Assembly (NCBI GenBank): GCA_902761355.1 | Contig: CACWJY010000025.1 | Span: 1 to 56,884 of the forward strand | Direction of reading: 5' to 3' | Length of the DNA stretch: 56,884 nucleotides | Source: Fibrobacter succinogenes | Lineage (GTDB): Bacteria; Fibrobacterota; Fibrobacteria; Fibrobacterales; Fibrobacteraceae | Part shown: positions 18,061-26,251 of the stretch, piece by piece | How the letters are laid out: each line of letters starts with the position of its first letter | Position numbering within the stretch: position 1 is the stretch's first letter | Notes under the pieces: generated by a model | What the model was told of the DNA's origin: nothing | Databases searched by the model: none | Seen by the model: only the letters and a program-made list of their open reading frames with translations | Position numbers and translations under genes: made by a program

Positions 18061-20067
18061 GTGGAATACAAATTTTTTGCTTTAGTCGCAGTTTCTGCGT
18101 CTGTTTTGGCGTCTTCGGCCTTTGCCGCTAACGCTTACATTAACCAGGTGGGTTTCCGCCCTTCCGATCCCAAGGAATTTTCGCTTGTCGGAGCCTCTGG
18201 CAATGTTGAAATCCAAGATGCCTTTGGCAAGACTGTGCTTACGGTAACGCCTGGCGCCGCCTCGTTCTGGGATGCAAGCGGCCAGAATGTACAGCTGGTC
18301 GATATCTCCAAATTGACTGCCGAAGGCACGTACACCATCAAGGTGGGCGGCCAGACACTTCGCCAAGATCTGGTGGTCAAGAACAATACCTTTGCCGACG
18401 TTTACAAGGCGGCTATCAAGTGGTTCTATTACCAGCGCGCCTCTATGGCTCTCGAAAGTGCATACGCGGGCAAGTGGGCTCGTGCTGCAGGCCATACGAA
18501 TGCGACTGTCGAACTTCATAATTCTACGGGCGCTTCGGGCTCTATCAATTCGAGCAAGGGCTGGTACGATGCCGGCGACTACGGACGCTATATCGTAAAT
18601 TCGGGCATTACCACCTACACGCTCCTTTCGCTTTACGAACATTTCCCGGAATTTTTCAAGACGGCCAAGTGGAATATTCCTGCCGATGGAACTTTGCCTG
18701 ATTTGCTCGCCGAAATCAAGTACAATTTGGACTGGATGCTTACTATGCAGGCCAATGACGGTAGCGTTTATCACAAGCTTACCTCTCTTGCTTTCCCGGG
18801 CGATGTGATGCCTGCGCAAGACAATGCAAAACTTTATGTTATCGGTAAGAGTGCCGAAGCCGCACTTGACTTTGCCGGTGTGATGGCAGTTGCTGCGCGC
18901 GTGTACAAGCCGTTTGATTCCAATTACGCCGCCAAGTGCCTTGATGCAGCCAAGAAGGCTTATAGCTGGGGCTCTTCGAATATGAGCTACCACTTTACCG
19001 CAAACCCCTCCGATGTGGCGACGGGTGCGTACGAAGGCAACAACGCGGCCGACGAAAAACTTTTTGCCGGCACGGAACTTGCCATTACCACGGGCGATAA
19101 TTCTTACAAGCAGAATGGTTCTTCGGAATATGTGTCGTACTGGGGCGACCTTTCGGGCGTCGCCACTTATGGCAAGGCGACGCATGCCTCTGTGTTTGGC
19201 GATGCAAACGAATCCAAACAGAAAATCTTGGGCACTGCAGATGGTTTCGTGAACCGTACCAAGTCGGGCTTTGGCGTGGTGATGGCGAAAGATGACTTTG
19301 TGTGGGGCTCGAATGCTGTGGCCGCGAATCAGGGCGTGTGGCTTTTGCATGCCTACTACTTGACCGGCGAAGAGAAGTATTATACTGCCGCGCTCAAAGT
19401 GCTTGACTACTTGCTTGGCAAGAATCCGCTTGACATGTCGTTTGTAACGGGTTACGGCACCAAGTCTCCGAAATTACCGCACCACCGCCCGAGTACTTCG
19501 GATAACATAGAAGATCCGATTCCGGGTATGCTTGTGGGTGGCCCGCAGCCCGGCGGCGAAGACGTTGGCTCTGCTGCCGAATGGAAGTGCGCCGATTACA
19601 GAACGGGCAATGCGGCGACAGCTTATACTGACCAACGTTGCAGCTATGCAACCAACGAAGTGGCTATCAACTGGAATGCTCCTTTCGCTTACCTTGCCGG
19701 TGCCCTTGAAGCTTTGAACGCCGGTTATGCACCCTCGTTTGCAGTAGATGGCGTCGCCAGAAAGTCTACCGTCATTTCGTCAAGTTCTTCGGTCGCTTCA
19801 TCTAGTTCTCAGGAGGCCTCAAGCTCCTCTGTCGTTCCGGAATCCAGTTCATCTGAACAGAACTCCAGCTCTTCGGAAGCGCTCGCTTCGAGTTCTTCGC
19901 AGTGGAATCCGTGGGTTTCGAGCAGTTCTGCGGCGATTACGGCCATTCACGAAGTTCTGCCTGCCAGTGTGCAGAATAAGGCCCCGCGCATTCGCCAGAA
20001 TGGCCATAAGCTCTATGTCGAAAAGAATGGCAAGCGCTTCGACCTTCTCGGCAACAGCATCCGTTAA
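18061..20067 (+). CDS. GH9 cellulase, paralogue of the 11884 gene, with Ser linker
   Basis: Secreted β-1,4-glucanase of 668 residues, clearly homologous along its length to the first GH9 protein. Both share AYINQ, SGNVEI, the SKGWYDAGDYGRY region and NEVAINWNAPFAYLAGA. Catalytic landmarks: D170/D173 in WYDAGDYG, PHHRPS, and E533 in TNEVAINWN. After the catalytic domain it has a ~60-residue linker of repeated SSSS blocks missing from the first copy, then the same C-terminal module (LYVEKNGKRFDLLG). It starts at GTG 18061 with GAGAGGGA upstream; no ATG fits the signal peptide. The pair presumably arose by duplication, with the fibro-slime and GH51-like genes lying between. Confidence 0.93.
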   Translation: MEYKFFALVAVSASVLASSAFAANAYINQVGFRPSDPKEFSLVGASGNVEIQDAFGKTVLTVTPGAASFWDASGQNVQLVDISKLTAEGTYTIKVGGQTLRQDLVVKNNTFADVYKAAIKWFYYQRASMALESAYAGKWARAAGHTNATVELHNSTGASGSINSSKGWYDAGDYGRYIVNSGITTYTLLSLYEHFPEFFKTAKWNIPADGTLPDLLAEIKYNLDWMLTMQANDGSVYHKLTSLAFPGDVMPAQDNAKLYVIGKSAEAALDFAGVMAVAARVYKPFDSNYAAKCLDAAKKAYSWGSSNMSYHFTANPSDVATGAYEGNNAADEKLFAGTELAITTGDNSYKQNGSSEYVSYWGDLSGVATYGKATHASVFGDANESKQKILGTADGFVNRTKSGFGVVMAKDDFVWGSNAVAANQGVWLLHAYYLTGEEKYYTAALKVLDYLLGKNPLDMSFVTGYGTKSPKLPHHRPSTSDNIEDPIPGMLVGGPQPGGEDVGSAAEWKCADYRTGNAATAYTDQRCSYATNEVAINWNAPFAYLAGALEALNAGYAPSFAVDGVARKSTVISSSSSVASSSSQEASSSSVVPESSSSEQNSSSSEALASSSSQWNPWVSSSSAAITAIHEVLPASVQNKAPRIRQNGHKLYVEKNGKRFDLLGNSIR

Positions 20068-20096
20068 TCGACGCTTTTGTAACACTTGTACTCCTA

Positions 20097-20132
20097 AATG
20101 CCATGCGGACCTTGGTCTGCATTGGCATTTTT
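20097..20132 (+). terminator. Terminator after the second GH9 gene
   Basis: AATGCCATGCGGAC/GTCTGCATTGGCATT stem with one bulge, followed by TTTTT. Confidence 0.8.
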
Positions 20133-20139
20133 CTATATT
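20127..20139 (+). promoter_or_regulatory. T-tract plus TATATT promoter of rseP
   Basis: CATTTTTC then TATATT (20134-20139), ending 8 nt before the rseP ATG. The T-tract is the tail of the preceding terminator. No ribosome site is visible, so a leaderless transcript is likely. Confidence 0.45.
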
Positions 20140-20147
20140 GAACGGCG

Positions 20148-21527
20148 ATGGAATCGATTTTCAGTAACGTCTTGATGTTTGTGCTCGGCCTGATTGGCCT
20201 GAGTTTCTTGGTGACTATTCATGAACTCGGCCACTTTTTAGTGGCCAAGTGGAACAACGTCAAGGTAAATACGTTCAGCATCGGTTTCGGTAAAAAATTG
20301 CTCCGCTATCGTCACGGTGAAACGGAATACTGTATTTCTGCATTTCCGTTTGGCGGTTACGTGGCCATGGCCGGTGAAAACCCTGACACGCTCAAAGAGG
20401 GCCAGGTTCCGGGGGAACGCGATTTTGTGGCGAAGTCTGTGGGTGCTCGTGCAGCGATTGCTTTTGCGGGACCTTTCATCAACATCGTCTTTGCGTTTGT
20501 TCTCTTGATGGTTCTTTACATGGTGGGCGTGCAGGAGCCTGCGACGAATGACCTTATCGTAGGTTTTGTGGCTAAGGATTCTCCTGCGGCTGCAGCGGGT
20601 ATTCAACCTGGCGACACCATTACCGAAATGAACGGTAAGCCCACTCAGGGTTGGGACGATTTTCGTGAACAGGTTGGTGTGAGTCTCGGAGCGAGTGTTC
20701 CGCTAACAGTTCATCGCGGTGGTGCTCCGTTGACCATTACGGTCGTTCCCGAAGAATTGATAATCCCTGCTCAAGATTCTACCGGCTCCGAAATTGCGAT
20801 GGGTATTGGCGATATCGGAATTTATCCGCGTAACCGCGTGATTGTGCGCCTTCCGCCTATGGCTGGGTCTGCTGCAGAAAAGGCGGGCATTCAACAGAAC
20901 GATACGATTTTTGAGATCAACGGCGAACATATTTCTCGCTACGAAGAAGTGGTGCGCATCATTGACGGTAGTAAGGGAGAACCCGTTAATGTGACGGTTA
21001 TACGCAGTGGCGATACGCTCACCAAGCCGCTTACACCTGCCTATAACGAACAGTACAAGCGTTACATGGTCGGTATCCAGATGGGTTATGTGCTATTCCG
21101 CGAAACCAAGATTGTGCGTCGCGGCCCAGTTGAAGCCTTTACAAAAACTTGCGCGACCAGTTGGAAAATGACCACGAGCATCTTCCGCTACTTTAAGCGG
21201 ATGTTCCAGGGACAGGTGAAAGTTGATGCTTTCTCCGGTCCGGTCTCGATTGTGGCCGTGATGGGCAACGTGTGGATGAGCGGCTTCCAGGACTTTTTGA
21301 TGTTGCTTGCCCTCATCAGCATTAACTTGGGCGTGATGAACTTGCTTCCGCTTGCCATTACCGACGGAGGCTTGCTCATGTTCCTCGGTATCGAAAAGCT
21401 GCGTGGCAAACCGCTTTCGACCAAGACACAGACCGTTATTCAGAATGTCGCTGCGGCGTTCTTTATCAGTTTCTTCGTGTTCATCACGATTCTTGATTTC
21501 GGTAAACTTTCGCTGTTCCTGAAATAG
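20148..21527 (+). CDS. rseP: RIP metalloprotease RseP (site-2 protease)
   Basis: Inner-membrane zinc protease that cleaves anti-sigma factors and remnant signal peptides within the membrane. Seen: TM1 with HELGH (H25, E26, H29), FSIGFGKKL, two PDZ domains (about residues 115-200 and 205-300, with GIQPGDTI and GIQQNDTI), and the C-terminal motif NLLPLAITDGG carrying the third zinc ligand. 459 residues. In many bacteria rseP follows dxr directly; here five genes or gene parts and several terminators separate them. Confidence 0.95.
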   Translation: MESIFSNVLMFVLGLIGLSFLVTIHELGHFLVAKWNNVKVNTFSIGFGKKLLRYRHGETEYCISAFPFGGYVAMAGENPDTLKEGQVPGERDFVAKSVGARAAIAFAGPFINIVFAFVLLMVLYMVGVQEPATNDLIVGFVAKDSPAAAAGIQPGDTITEMNGKPTQGWDDFREQVGVSLGASVPLTVHRGGAPLTITVVPEELIIPAQDSTGSEIAMGIGDIGIYPRNRVIVRLPPMAGSAAEKAGIQQNDTIFEINGEHISRYEEVVRIIDGSKGEPVNVTVIRSGDTLTKPLTPAYNEQYKRYMVGIQMGYVLFRETKIVRRGPVEAFTKTCATSWKMTTSIFRYFKRMFQGQVKVDAFSGPVSIVAVMGNVWMSGFQDFLMLLALISINLGVMNLLPLAITDGGLLMFLGIEKLRGKPLSTKTQTVIQNVAAAFFISFFVFITILDFGKLSLFLK

Positions 21528-21529
21528 CC

Positions 21530-22108
21530 CTAGAACGGAATCCAGGGGATATTCCACTGGAAATTGAGTCCCCAACCGCCTGTAATCATGGTGTCGTCTC
21601 CGCCAGGATTGGCATGCCAGTCACAAATTAGGACTTGGTAATTAGCTACCATTGAAACCTGCAATTGGTCTGTTATGCGATATCCAAGTCGATATCCATA
21701 TTTAAAGTTTGTTTGTTGCAGGAAGGATCCTTCTTCCATATCTTCAACTAGTGCTGGATTAAAATTGTTTTTTGAAAAAACATATCCAAAACCAGTGTTT
21801 ACCTCAAACATAATCCGTTTTACCGTCACGGACCAAACGAATGGCTTGATATAAATATCCCATGCAGACACACTCACGTCGCCATCGGAATGGGAATAAC
21901 CGAAACGGCTGACACCTACGGCAAGAGTGTAGTCCACCATATTTTCCGGCTCGTTGAACACGCCGAATTCAGCGGCGAAGCCTAGTATTCCACCCGGCTT
22001 GTAAACATAGTTCTCGGTTTGGAGGCGACTATCCTTGAGGTCGACATCTAAAAAAGCTGCGCTAGCAAAACCGCAAATAAAAAGGACGAGTATTAAAATC
22101 CTTTGCAT
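21530..22108 (-). CDS. Probable outer-membrane β-barrel protein, unknown function
   Basis: Not assigned to a named family. ~192 residues with a signal peptide (ILILVLFICGFASA). Alternating aromatic/hydrophobic strands (VDYTLAVGVSRFGYS, FEVNTGFGYVF, YGYRLGYRI) end in a terminal aromatic (WIPF), consistent with a small β-barrel. ATG 22108 is chosen because AAGGA lies 8 nt before it. Its start overlaps the end of the upstream lipoprotein gene by 16 nt, so the two are cotranscribed and coupled. It converges on rseP with a 2-nt gap and no terminator between them. Confidence 0.7.
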   Translation of the reverse strand: MQRILILVLFICGFASAAFLDVDLKDSRLQTENYVYKPGGILGFAAEFGVFNEPENMVDYTLAVGVSRFGYSHSDGDVSVSAWDIYIKPFVWSVTVKRIMFEVNTGFGYVFSKNNFNPALVEDMEEGSFLQQTNFKYGYRLGYRITDQLQVSMVANYQVLICDWHANPGGDDTMITGGWGLNFQWNIPWIPF

Positions 22109-22767
22109 ACATCCCATCCTTTTGTAGAAAATTCCTCTTTGGAATCATAATGCGTAACGGATATTTTTCTAAAAGCTCCGTCTTTCGAAAATACTCCTTC
22201 ACTGAGTGCTGAAGAAGCGAAGAATTTAAAACTTCCTGTATAATACAACGGTTTGTCCGTGTTCGTGCCGATAGGGAAGTGGGTCGTAATGTTTGTGTGG
22301 AAAATGCCGTCTATTTTCGGTTCCAAATAAGACACCGGGAACGTTTCCTTGTAAACCGTTTCGTCCGATTCCCATATCGTGTGAACTTCCATGTCGTCTC
22401 TATAAGATATCGTTTCGCCCCTAAGGGTGTAAGGGATGGTGTCCTCGACAAATTGACCCGTGGTATCGTAAGTCAAAGCGAAGCCGCGTACAACGACCGT
22501 TGCGCTATCGCCTTCAAAGCAGATTTCCTTACAAAGAATCCTGTCAAAACGTTTTTCACGTCCCTGGGCAGGACGCTCGCCTTCTACATTAGGGAGCTTT
22601 TTATCTATGTAGGTATCTTCATTAACTGGTTCGCTATAATAGCATCCTTGAACATCTTCGGCCGTCACTTGTTCCGGCGCATCTGACGGATCATGAGCGA
22701 TATAGGGACATCCCTGTAAACACAGGGCGCTCAAGACAAGTAATAATAAAGAACAATAATTTGTCAT
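22093..22767 (-). CDS. Putative lipoprotein, unknown function
   Basis: Not recognised. 224 residues beginning with a lipoprotein signal peptide and lipobox CLQGC (Cys19). The mature part is acidic, has a few Cys residues (QGCYY, ILCKEICF) and a predicted β-rich pattern with no catalytic motif. It is the first gene of a two-gene minus-strand operon with the β-barrel-like protein. A joint envelope role is an inference from this coupling. Confidence 0.7.
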   Translation of the reverse strand: MTNYCSLLLLVLSALCLQGCPYIAHDPSDAPEQVTAEDVQGCYYSEPVNEDTYIDKKLPNVEGERPAQGREKRFDRILCKEICFEGDSATVVVRGFALTYDTTGQFVEDTIPYTLRGETISYRDDMEVHTIWESDETVYKETFPVSYLEPKIDGIFHTNITTHFPIGTNTDKPLYYTGSFKFFASSALSEGVFSKDGAFRKISVTHYDSKEEFSTKGWDVCKGF

Positions 22768-22882
22768 GAATAAAAATTTAGAAAAAAAAAGATTGGCAAA
22801 ATTCAGAAAAAATGCATTATATATTCCTGTTTTATAGATGATAACGAATCGGAATTTGTGGAGACTTTGGGCGTGGGATAAG

Positions 22883-22897
22883 TTTTTTGGGTATATT
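22883..22897 (+). promoter_or_regulatory. T-tract plus TATATT promoter, 7 nt from the start codon
   Basis: TTTTTTGGG followed by TATATT (22892-22897). The ATG is at 22905, so transcription would start at or next to the start codon. Confidence 0.45.
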
Positions 22898-22904
22898 TAG
22901 GACG

Positions 22905-23600
22905 ATGGAAAAACAAAAACAGAAAACTACGGACACAGTTCCGCTGAATCTTGTGACGGTGAAGCATAAAACTCCGTCGTCATTTCGCCTTGATGATCCG
23001 GGATCATGGCCTGTGGTCGTTCAGTTTTTTCTGTATCCCAAAACGCTTGGGGGTGCGCATTTTGTTCCGTTCCGACTATTGCTTGTGATTGCGATGGTTT
23101 TCTTTACCATACAGTTGATGCTGGATGGTTATGATGCATGGATTGCGCAATATTTGCATTGTCTGAATTTGCCGGTACACGAAACGGGACATTTGGTGTT
23201 TTCGATTTTCGGAAATCGCGTGCTGCATTCGCTGGGCGGTTCACTGTTCCAAATAATCATGCCGCTCGTATTCTGCTTTGCGCTTTGGATTAAGCCGCGC
23301 GATATTCTTGGTGCGTCGGTGGCACTTTGGTGGGCTTTTGAAAACTTTATTGACGTGGCCGTGTACATTGACGATGCACTGCACATGAAACTGATGTTAA
23401 TTAGCGGTGGCACCGGTGCCGAAGCCCCTTATGGTTTTCATGACTGGAATTTTATTCTGTCTGAAATGGGATTGTTGCTCAAGTACGATACGATTGCAAA
23501 CGCCGTGTATACCGCAGGCTATGTGGGAATGTGGCTTTGCGTGTTGTGGGGTGCCTGGAGCCTGTTCTACTACTGGTTTTATCAGCGGAATAACGACTAG
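22905..23600 (+). CDS. Polytopic membrane protein with an HExxH motif
   Basis: Not assigned to a named family with certainty. ~231 residues. About four hydrophobic segments (LLLVIAMVFFTIQLML, LFQIIMPLVFCFALWI, a stretch around VALWWAFENF, and MWLCVLWGAWSLFYYW). Just after the first is LPVHETGHLVFSIFG, an HExxH zinc-protease motif placed as in intramembrane M50-type proteases. A later HDWNF could supply a ligand but no NPDG-like motif was found. An M50-like role is therefore tentative. ATG 22905 is preferred over a TTG at 22887. Confidence 0.7.
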   Translation: MEKQKQKTTDTVPLNLVTVKHKTPSSFRLDDPGSWPVVVQFFLYPKTLGGAHFVPFRLLLVIAMVFFTIQLMLDGYDAWIAQYLHCLNLPVHETGHLVFSIFGNRVLHSLGGSLFQIIMPLVFCFALWIKPRDILGASVALWWAFENFIDVAVYIDDALHMKLMLISGGTGAEAPYGFHDWNFILSEMGLLLKYDTIANAVYTAGYVGMWLCVLWGAWSLFYYWFYQRNND

Positions 23601-23819
23601 ATATTATTGTTGGTTCAGTCTCATTTTTTTTGTTTTCATATAAAAGCTCCCTTCACCGTTGGTTTTCTGATATTGAATATACTTTAAAAAGAGCCTTTTT
23701 TATCAAAAAAAAAGCCGTTGTAAATCATTCAATATTTTTTTGGGGGATTTGACGCTTTATCTGCTTTTTTTGCTTTTTTCAGTATAAATTGTAGGTAAAT
23801 CAAGAAAAAAGGACCGAAA

Positions 23820-25316
23820 ATGAAGCGTATTCTTGCCAAAACTGCTCTCATCGCCCTCGCAGGTACCCTTTCTGCGACTGCAGCGACACTCCCCACCGCC
23901 AAAGAAGTCCAGGCCAACATGGGCATGGGTTTCAATATCGGCAATTCGATGGAAGTGCCCAATGACCCGACTTTATGGGGCAATCCGTACCCGACACAGG
24001 CTTTGCTCGACTCTGTGAAGGCGGCAGGATTCAATACGGTCCGAATTCCCTGCGCCTGGGACAGCCACACTAGTGGAGGCAAAGTTACCGAAACTTGGCT
24101 TGACTCCGTAAAAACGGTGGTCGACTACGCCATGCGCGCAGGCCTCTATACGATTTTGAACATCCACCACGAAGGTGAAGGTGGCTGGTTCCAGAGCAAC
24201 ATTGGCACGAGTGTTGATAACACCATCGACAACAAGATGAAGACTTACTGGACGCAGATTGCGAACAAGTTTAAAAACTACAATGAACGCTTGCTTTTCG
24301 CCGGTGCGAATGAACCTGGCCCGAATGTGAACACGTGGACCTCGCAGCATGTGTCTACGCTCATGCACTACTACCAGACCTTTATCGACGCCGTGCGTTC
24401 TACGGGTGGCAACAACGAAACTCGTACCTTGATTATCCAGGGCCTCAATACCGACATTGACAAGTCGGTCAAAAGCGCTCCGGTAAGCACCTTCCCGAAG
24501 GACAAGGTCGAAGGTCGCCTGATGTTCGAAGTGCACTACTACGATCCGTACCAGTACACGCTCATGACGAGCCAACAGGATTGGGGCGCGAGCGAACCGA
24601 TTCAGCCGCAATACTATTATGGCGACTACACCAAGGCTAGCGAACCCAAGCGCAATGCGGGTTACAACGCCTGGGCTGGCTCTGTTGATTCTAAGCTCGG
24701 AAGCATCGTGCATCCGCAGGAACAGTTTGCCAAGATGAAGACGAACTATGTCGATAAGGGCTACCCAGTCATTGTCGGCGAATTTGGTGCGAATGTCCGT
24801 TCTCCGGAATTGAGTGGCTCCGACTTGAATCTCCACAAGCAGGGCCGCGTGCAGTGGCACAAAGATGTTGTTTCGGCTGCTAAGCAGTACGGGCTCACCC
24901 CGATTCTTTGGGATATGGGCAACGAAAGTGATTCTGGCTATGACAACATGGCTTACATTCGCCGTCAGTCTTCACCGGTGGGCAAGGTCCTTGAAACGGA
25001 TGTCATCAACGCTATGCGTAGTGTTTACAATCTCGGCAATTACGTGAATACGGGTGTCACCCATGTGGAAGACTTCATTTCGGGAGAAGGTTCAACCGCG
25101 CTGAACAGTTCCGTTAAAACGGACGTCAAGTTCACCCGTAACGGAAACACCCTTTACGGTACAGGAAGCATTTCGCTTTATGACTTGAAGGGAAACCTGG
25201 TCCGCACAGCTGGCAATAATGCCTCCGAAGCAACGACCATGCAACTGCAGGGGATTCGTCAGGGCGTCTATATTGCAAAGTGCCAGGGTCACACGATGCA
25301 GATTCAGGTGAAGTAA
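23820..25316 (+). CDS. GH5 cellulase (endoglucanase) with C-terminal sorting tail
   Basis: Secreted (β/α)8 glucanase of 498 residues. Seen: signal peptide ending ATA, GFNIGNSME, VRIPCAWDSH, NIHHEGEGGWF, the acid/base motif AGANEPG (E165), HYYDPYQYT, and the nucleophile motif VGEFGAN (E321). The catalytic domain ends near residue 400. The last ~80 residues carry SISLYDLKGNLVR...GVYIAKCQG, the same kind of C-terminal tail as other secreted proteins here. AAAGGA precedes the ATG. Upstream is a T-tract and TATAAA box (about 23775-23790). It is transcribed alone. Confidence 0.92.
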   Translation: MKRILAKTALIALAGTLSATAATLPTAKEVQANMGMGFNIGNSMEVPNDPTLWGNPYPTQALLDSVKAAGFNTVRIPCAWDSHTSGGKVTETWLDSVKTVVDYAMRAGLYTILNIHHEGEGGWFQSNIGTSVDNTIDNKMKTYWTQIANKFKNYNERLLFAGANEPGPNVNTWTSQHVSTLMHYYQTFIDAVRSTGGNNETRTLIIQGLNTDIDKSVKSAPVSTFPKDKVEGRLMFEVHYYDPYQYTLMTSQQDWGASEPIQPQYYYGDYTKASEPKRNAGYNAWAGSVDSKLGSIVHPQEQFAKMKTNYVDKGYPVIVGEFGANVRSPELSGSDLNLHKQGRVQWHKDVVSAAKQYGLTPILWDMGNESDSGYDNMAYIRRQSSPVGKVLETDVINAMRSVYNLGNYVNTGVTHVEDFISGEGSTALNSSVKTDVKFTRNGNTLYGTGSISLYDLKGNLVRTAGNNASEATTMQLQGIRQGVYIAKCQGHTMQIQVK

Positions 25317-25393
25317 AAATCGCTATTTTCAACAGGATTGAGTTTCCCGAAGGCGGACAAAACTAAAATCCTTTGCATTTTTTTTCGGTACGA

Positions 25394-25540
25394 TTTGGCT
25401 TGACTGAGTTCTCTAAATGGCTCTGTCAAGCCTTTTTATATGGCTGCGACAAGATTTTCGAAAAAACTGTAGTTTTTCTATGGGCTTATAAATCGGGAAA
25501 AGTTTGCTAGTACCTGTTTATTGTACAAATGGACTTGACA
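25394..25540 (+). repeat. Intergenic repeat, copy A (upstream of tetR)
   Basis: Shares long similar blocks with copy B (35281-35546). They include GGCTTGACtGAG, ATGGCTCTGTCAAGCCTTTT followed by TATATGGCTGCG, CGAAAAAACTG, and GGGCTTAtAAATcG followed by GGAAAAGTTTGCTAG. It ends in TTGACA, which serves as the tetR -35 box. Confidence 0.75.
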
Positions 25541-25580
25541 AGCTAATAAGTATTAGCTATTTTAGCTAACAAACATTAGC
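25535..25580 (+). promoter_or_regulatory. tetR promoter with two GCTAA...TTAGC operators
   Basis: TTGACA (25535-25540), exactly 17 nt, then TATTTT (25558-25563). The spacer is almost entirely the perfect palindrome GCTAATAAGTATTAGC (25542-25557). A second inverted repeat GCTAA-N6-TTAGC (25565-25580) overlaps the expected transcription start. This is a classic autorepressor layout for the TetR gene that starts at 25607. Confidence 0.8.
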
Positions 25581-25606
25581 CAATGAAAGTCGAAACGAGA
25601 GGCGTC

Positions 25607-26191
25607 ATGTCTACAAAAGAAAAAATTCTAGAAACAGCCCTAACGCTATTTGCCAAAAACGGATACGACGGCACAAGCGTGGAGCAAATCGCTCAGGATG
25701 TCGGCATCAAGGCGCCGTCGCTTTACAAGCACTTCAAGGGCAAAGAAAACATCTTGAATGCGCTCATCGACATCGCCGAAGCGCGTTATGAGGAATCGTT
25801 CGGCTCCGCGAAAAAAATCGGCACAGTTCCCGAAAATATCGACGGATTCATCCACGAGATGATGAAAAGGATCCGATTTACGATGAGCGACCCGATTATC
25901 AAGAAGATGCGTGTTTTCTTGGTGCAGGAGCAGTTTCGCAGCGAGCGCCTCGCCGAAATCACCACAAGGCATCAGGTGGACGGACTTTTGCAAATGTATC
26001 AGAAAATTCTCGAAGCATTGATGGCCGCAGGTATAATCGTCAAGGACGACCCGGAAATGCTCGCGACAGAGATTACTGCACCCGTTGCACTCTGGATTTC
26101 TAAAGTCGATCGTCAGCCGAAATGCGAAAAAGAAGCGCTCAAATTCATCGAGAAGCACTTGCAGCATTTTTTCAAAACCTACAAGAAATGA
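25607..26191 (+). CDS. TetR/AcrR family transcriptional regulator
   Basis: 194 residues. Seen: N-terminal helix-turn-helix domain KEKILETALTLFAKNGYDGT, then SVEQIAQDVGIKAPSLYKHF (about residues 4-48), a strong TetR_N signature. The C-terminal ligand-binding half is variable, as usual. The start ATG 25607 has GAGAGG upstream. It most likely represses its own promoter through the two palindromes just upstream, and possibly the genes after it. Its stop codon overlaps the ATG of a truncated RibD-like gene (ATGA), so its original operon partner has been mostly lost. Confidence 0.92.
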   Translation: MSTKEKILETALTLFAKNGYDGTSVEQIAQDVGIKAPSLYKHFKGKENILNALIDIAEARYEESFGSAKKIGTVPENIDGFIHEMMKRIRFTMSDPIIKKMRVFLVQEQFRSERLAEITTRHQVDGLLQMYQKILEALMAAGIIVKDDPEMLATEITAPVALWISKVDRQPKCEKEALKFIEKHLQHFFKTYKK

Positions 26192-26238
26192 ACCGCCCCA
26201 TCACAACATTGTTTATGCTGATGTCCGTTGACGGAAAA
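26188..26238 (+). pseudogene. N-terminal remnant of a RibD-C/dihydrofolate-reductase-like gene
   Basis: Overlapping the tetR stop (ATGA), the frame reads MNRPITTLFMLMSVDGK and then loses similarity and stops at 26286. That opening is characteristic of bacterial RibD C-terminal-domain (DHFR-fold) proteins. Only ~17 codons are left, so this is a deletion remnant. The deletion joins directly onto the leader of the acetyltransferase gene. Confidence 0.55.
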
Positions 26239-26251
26239 TTAAGGCAAAAAA

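Noticed and set aside
16515..18071. Long minus-strand open frame opposite the GH51-like gene
   Set aside because: Composition and pattern follow the plus-strand codons; no start signal, no family similarity. The same holds for other long minus-strand frames over the GH9, dxr and purD genes.
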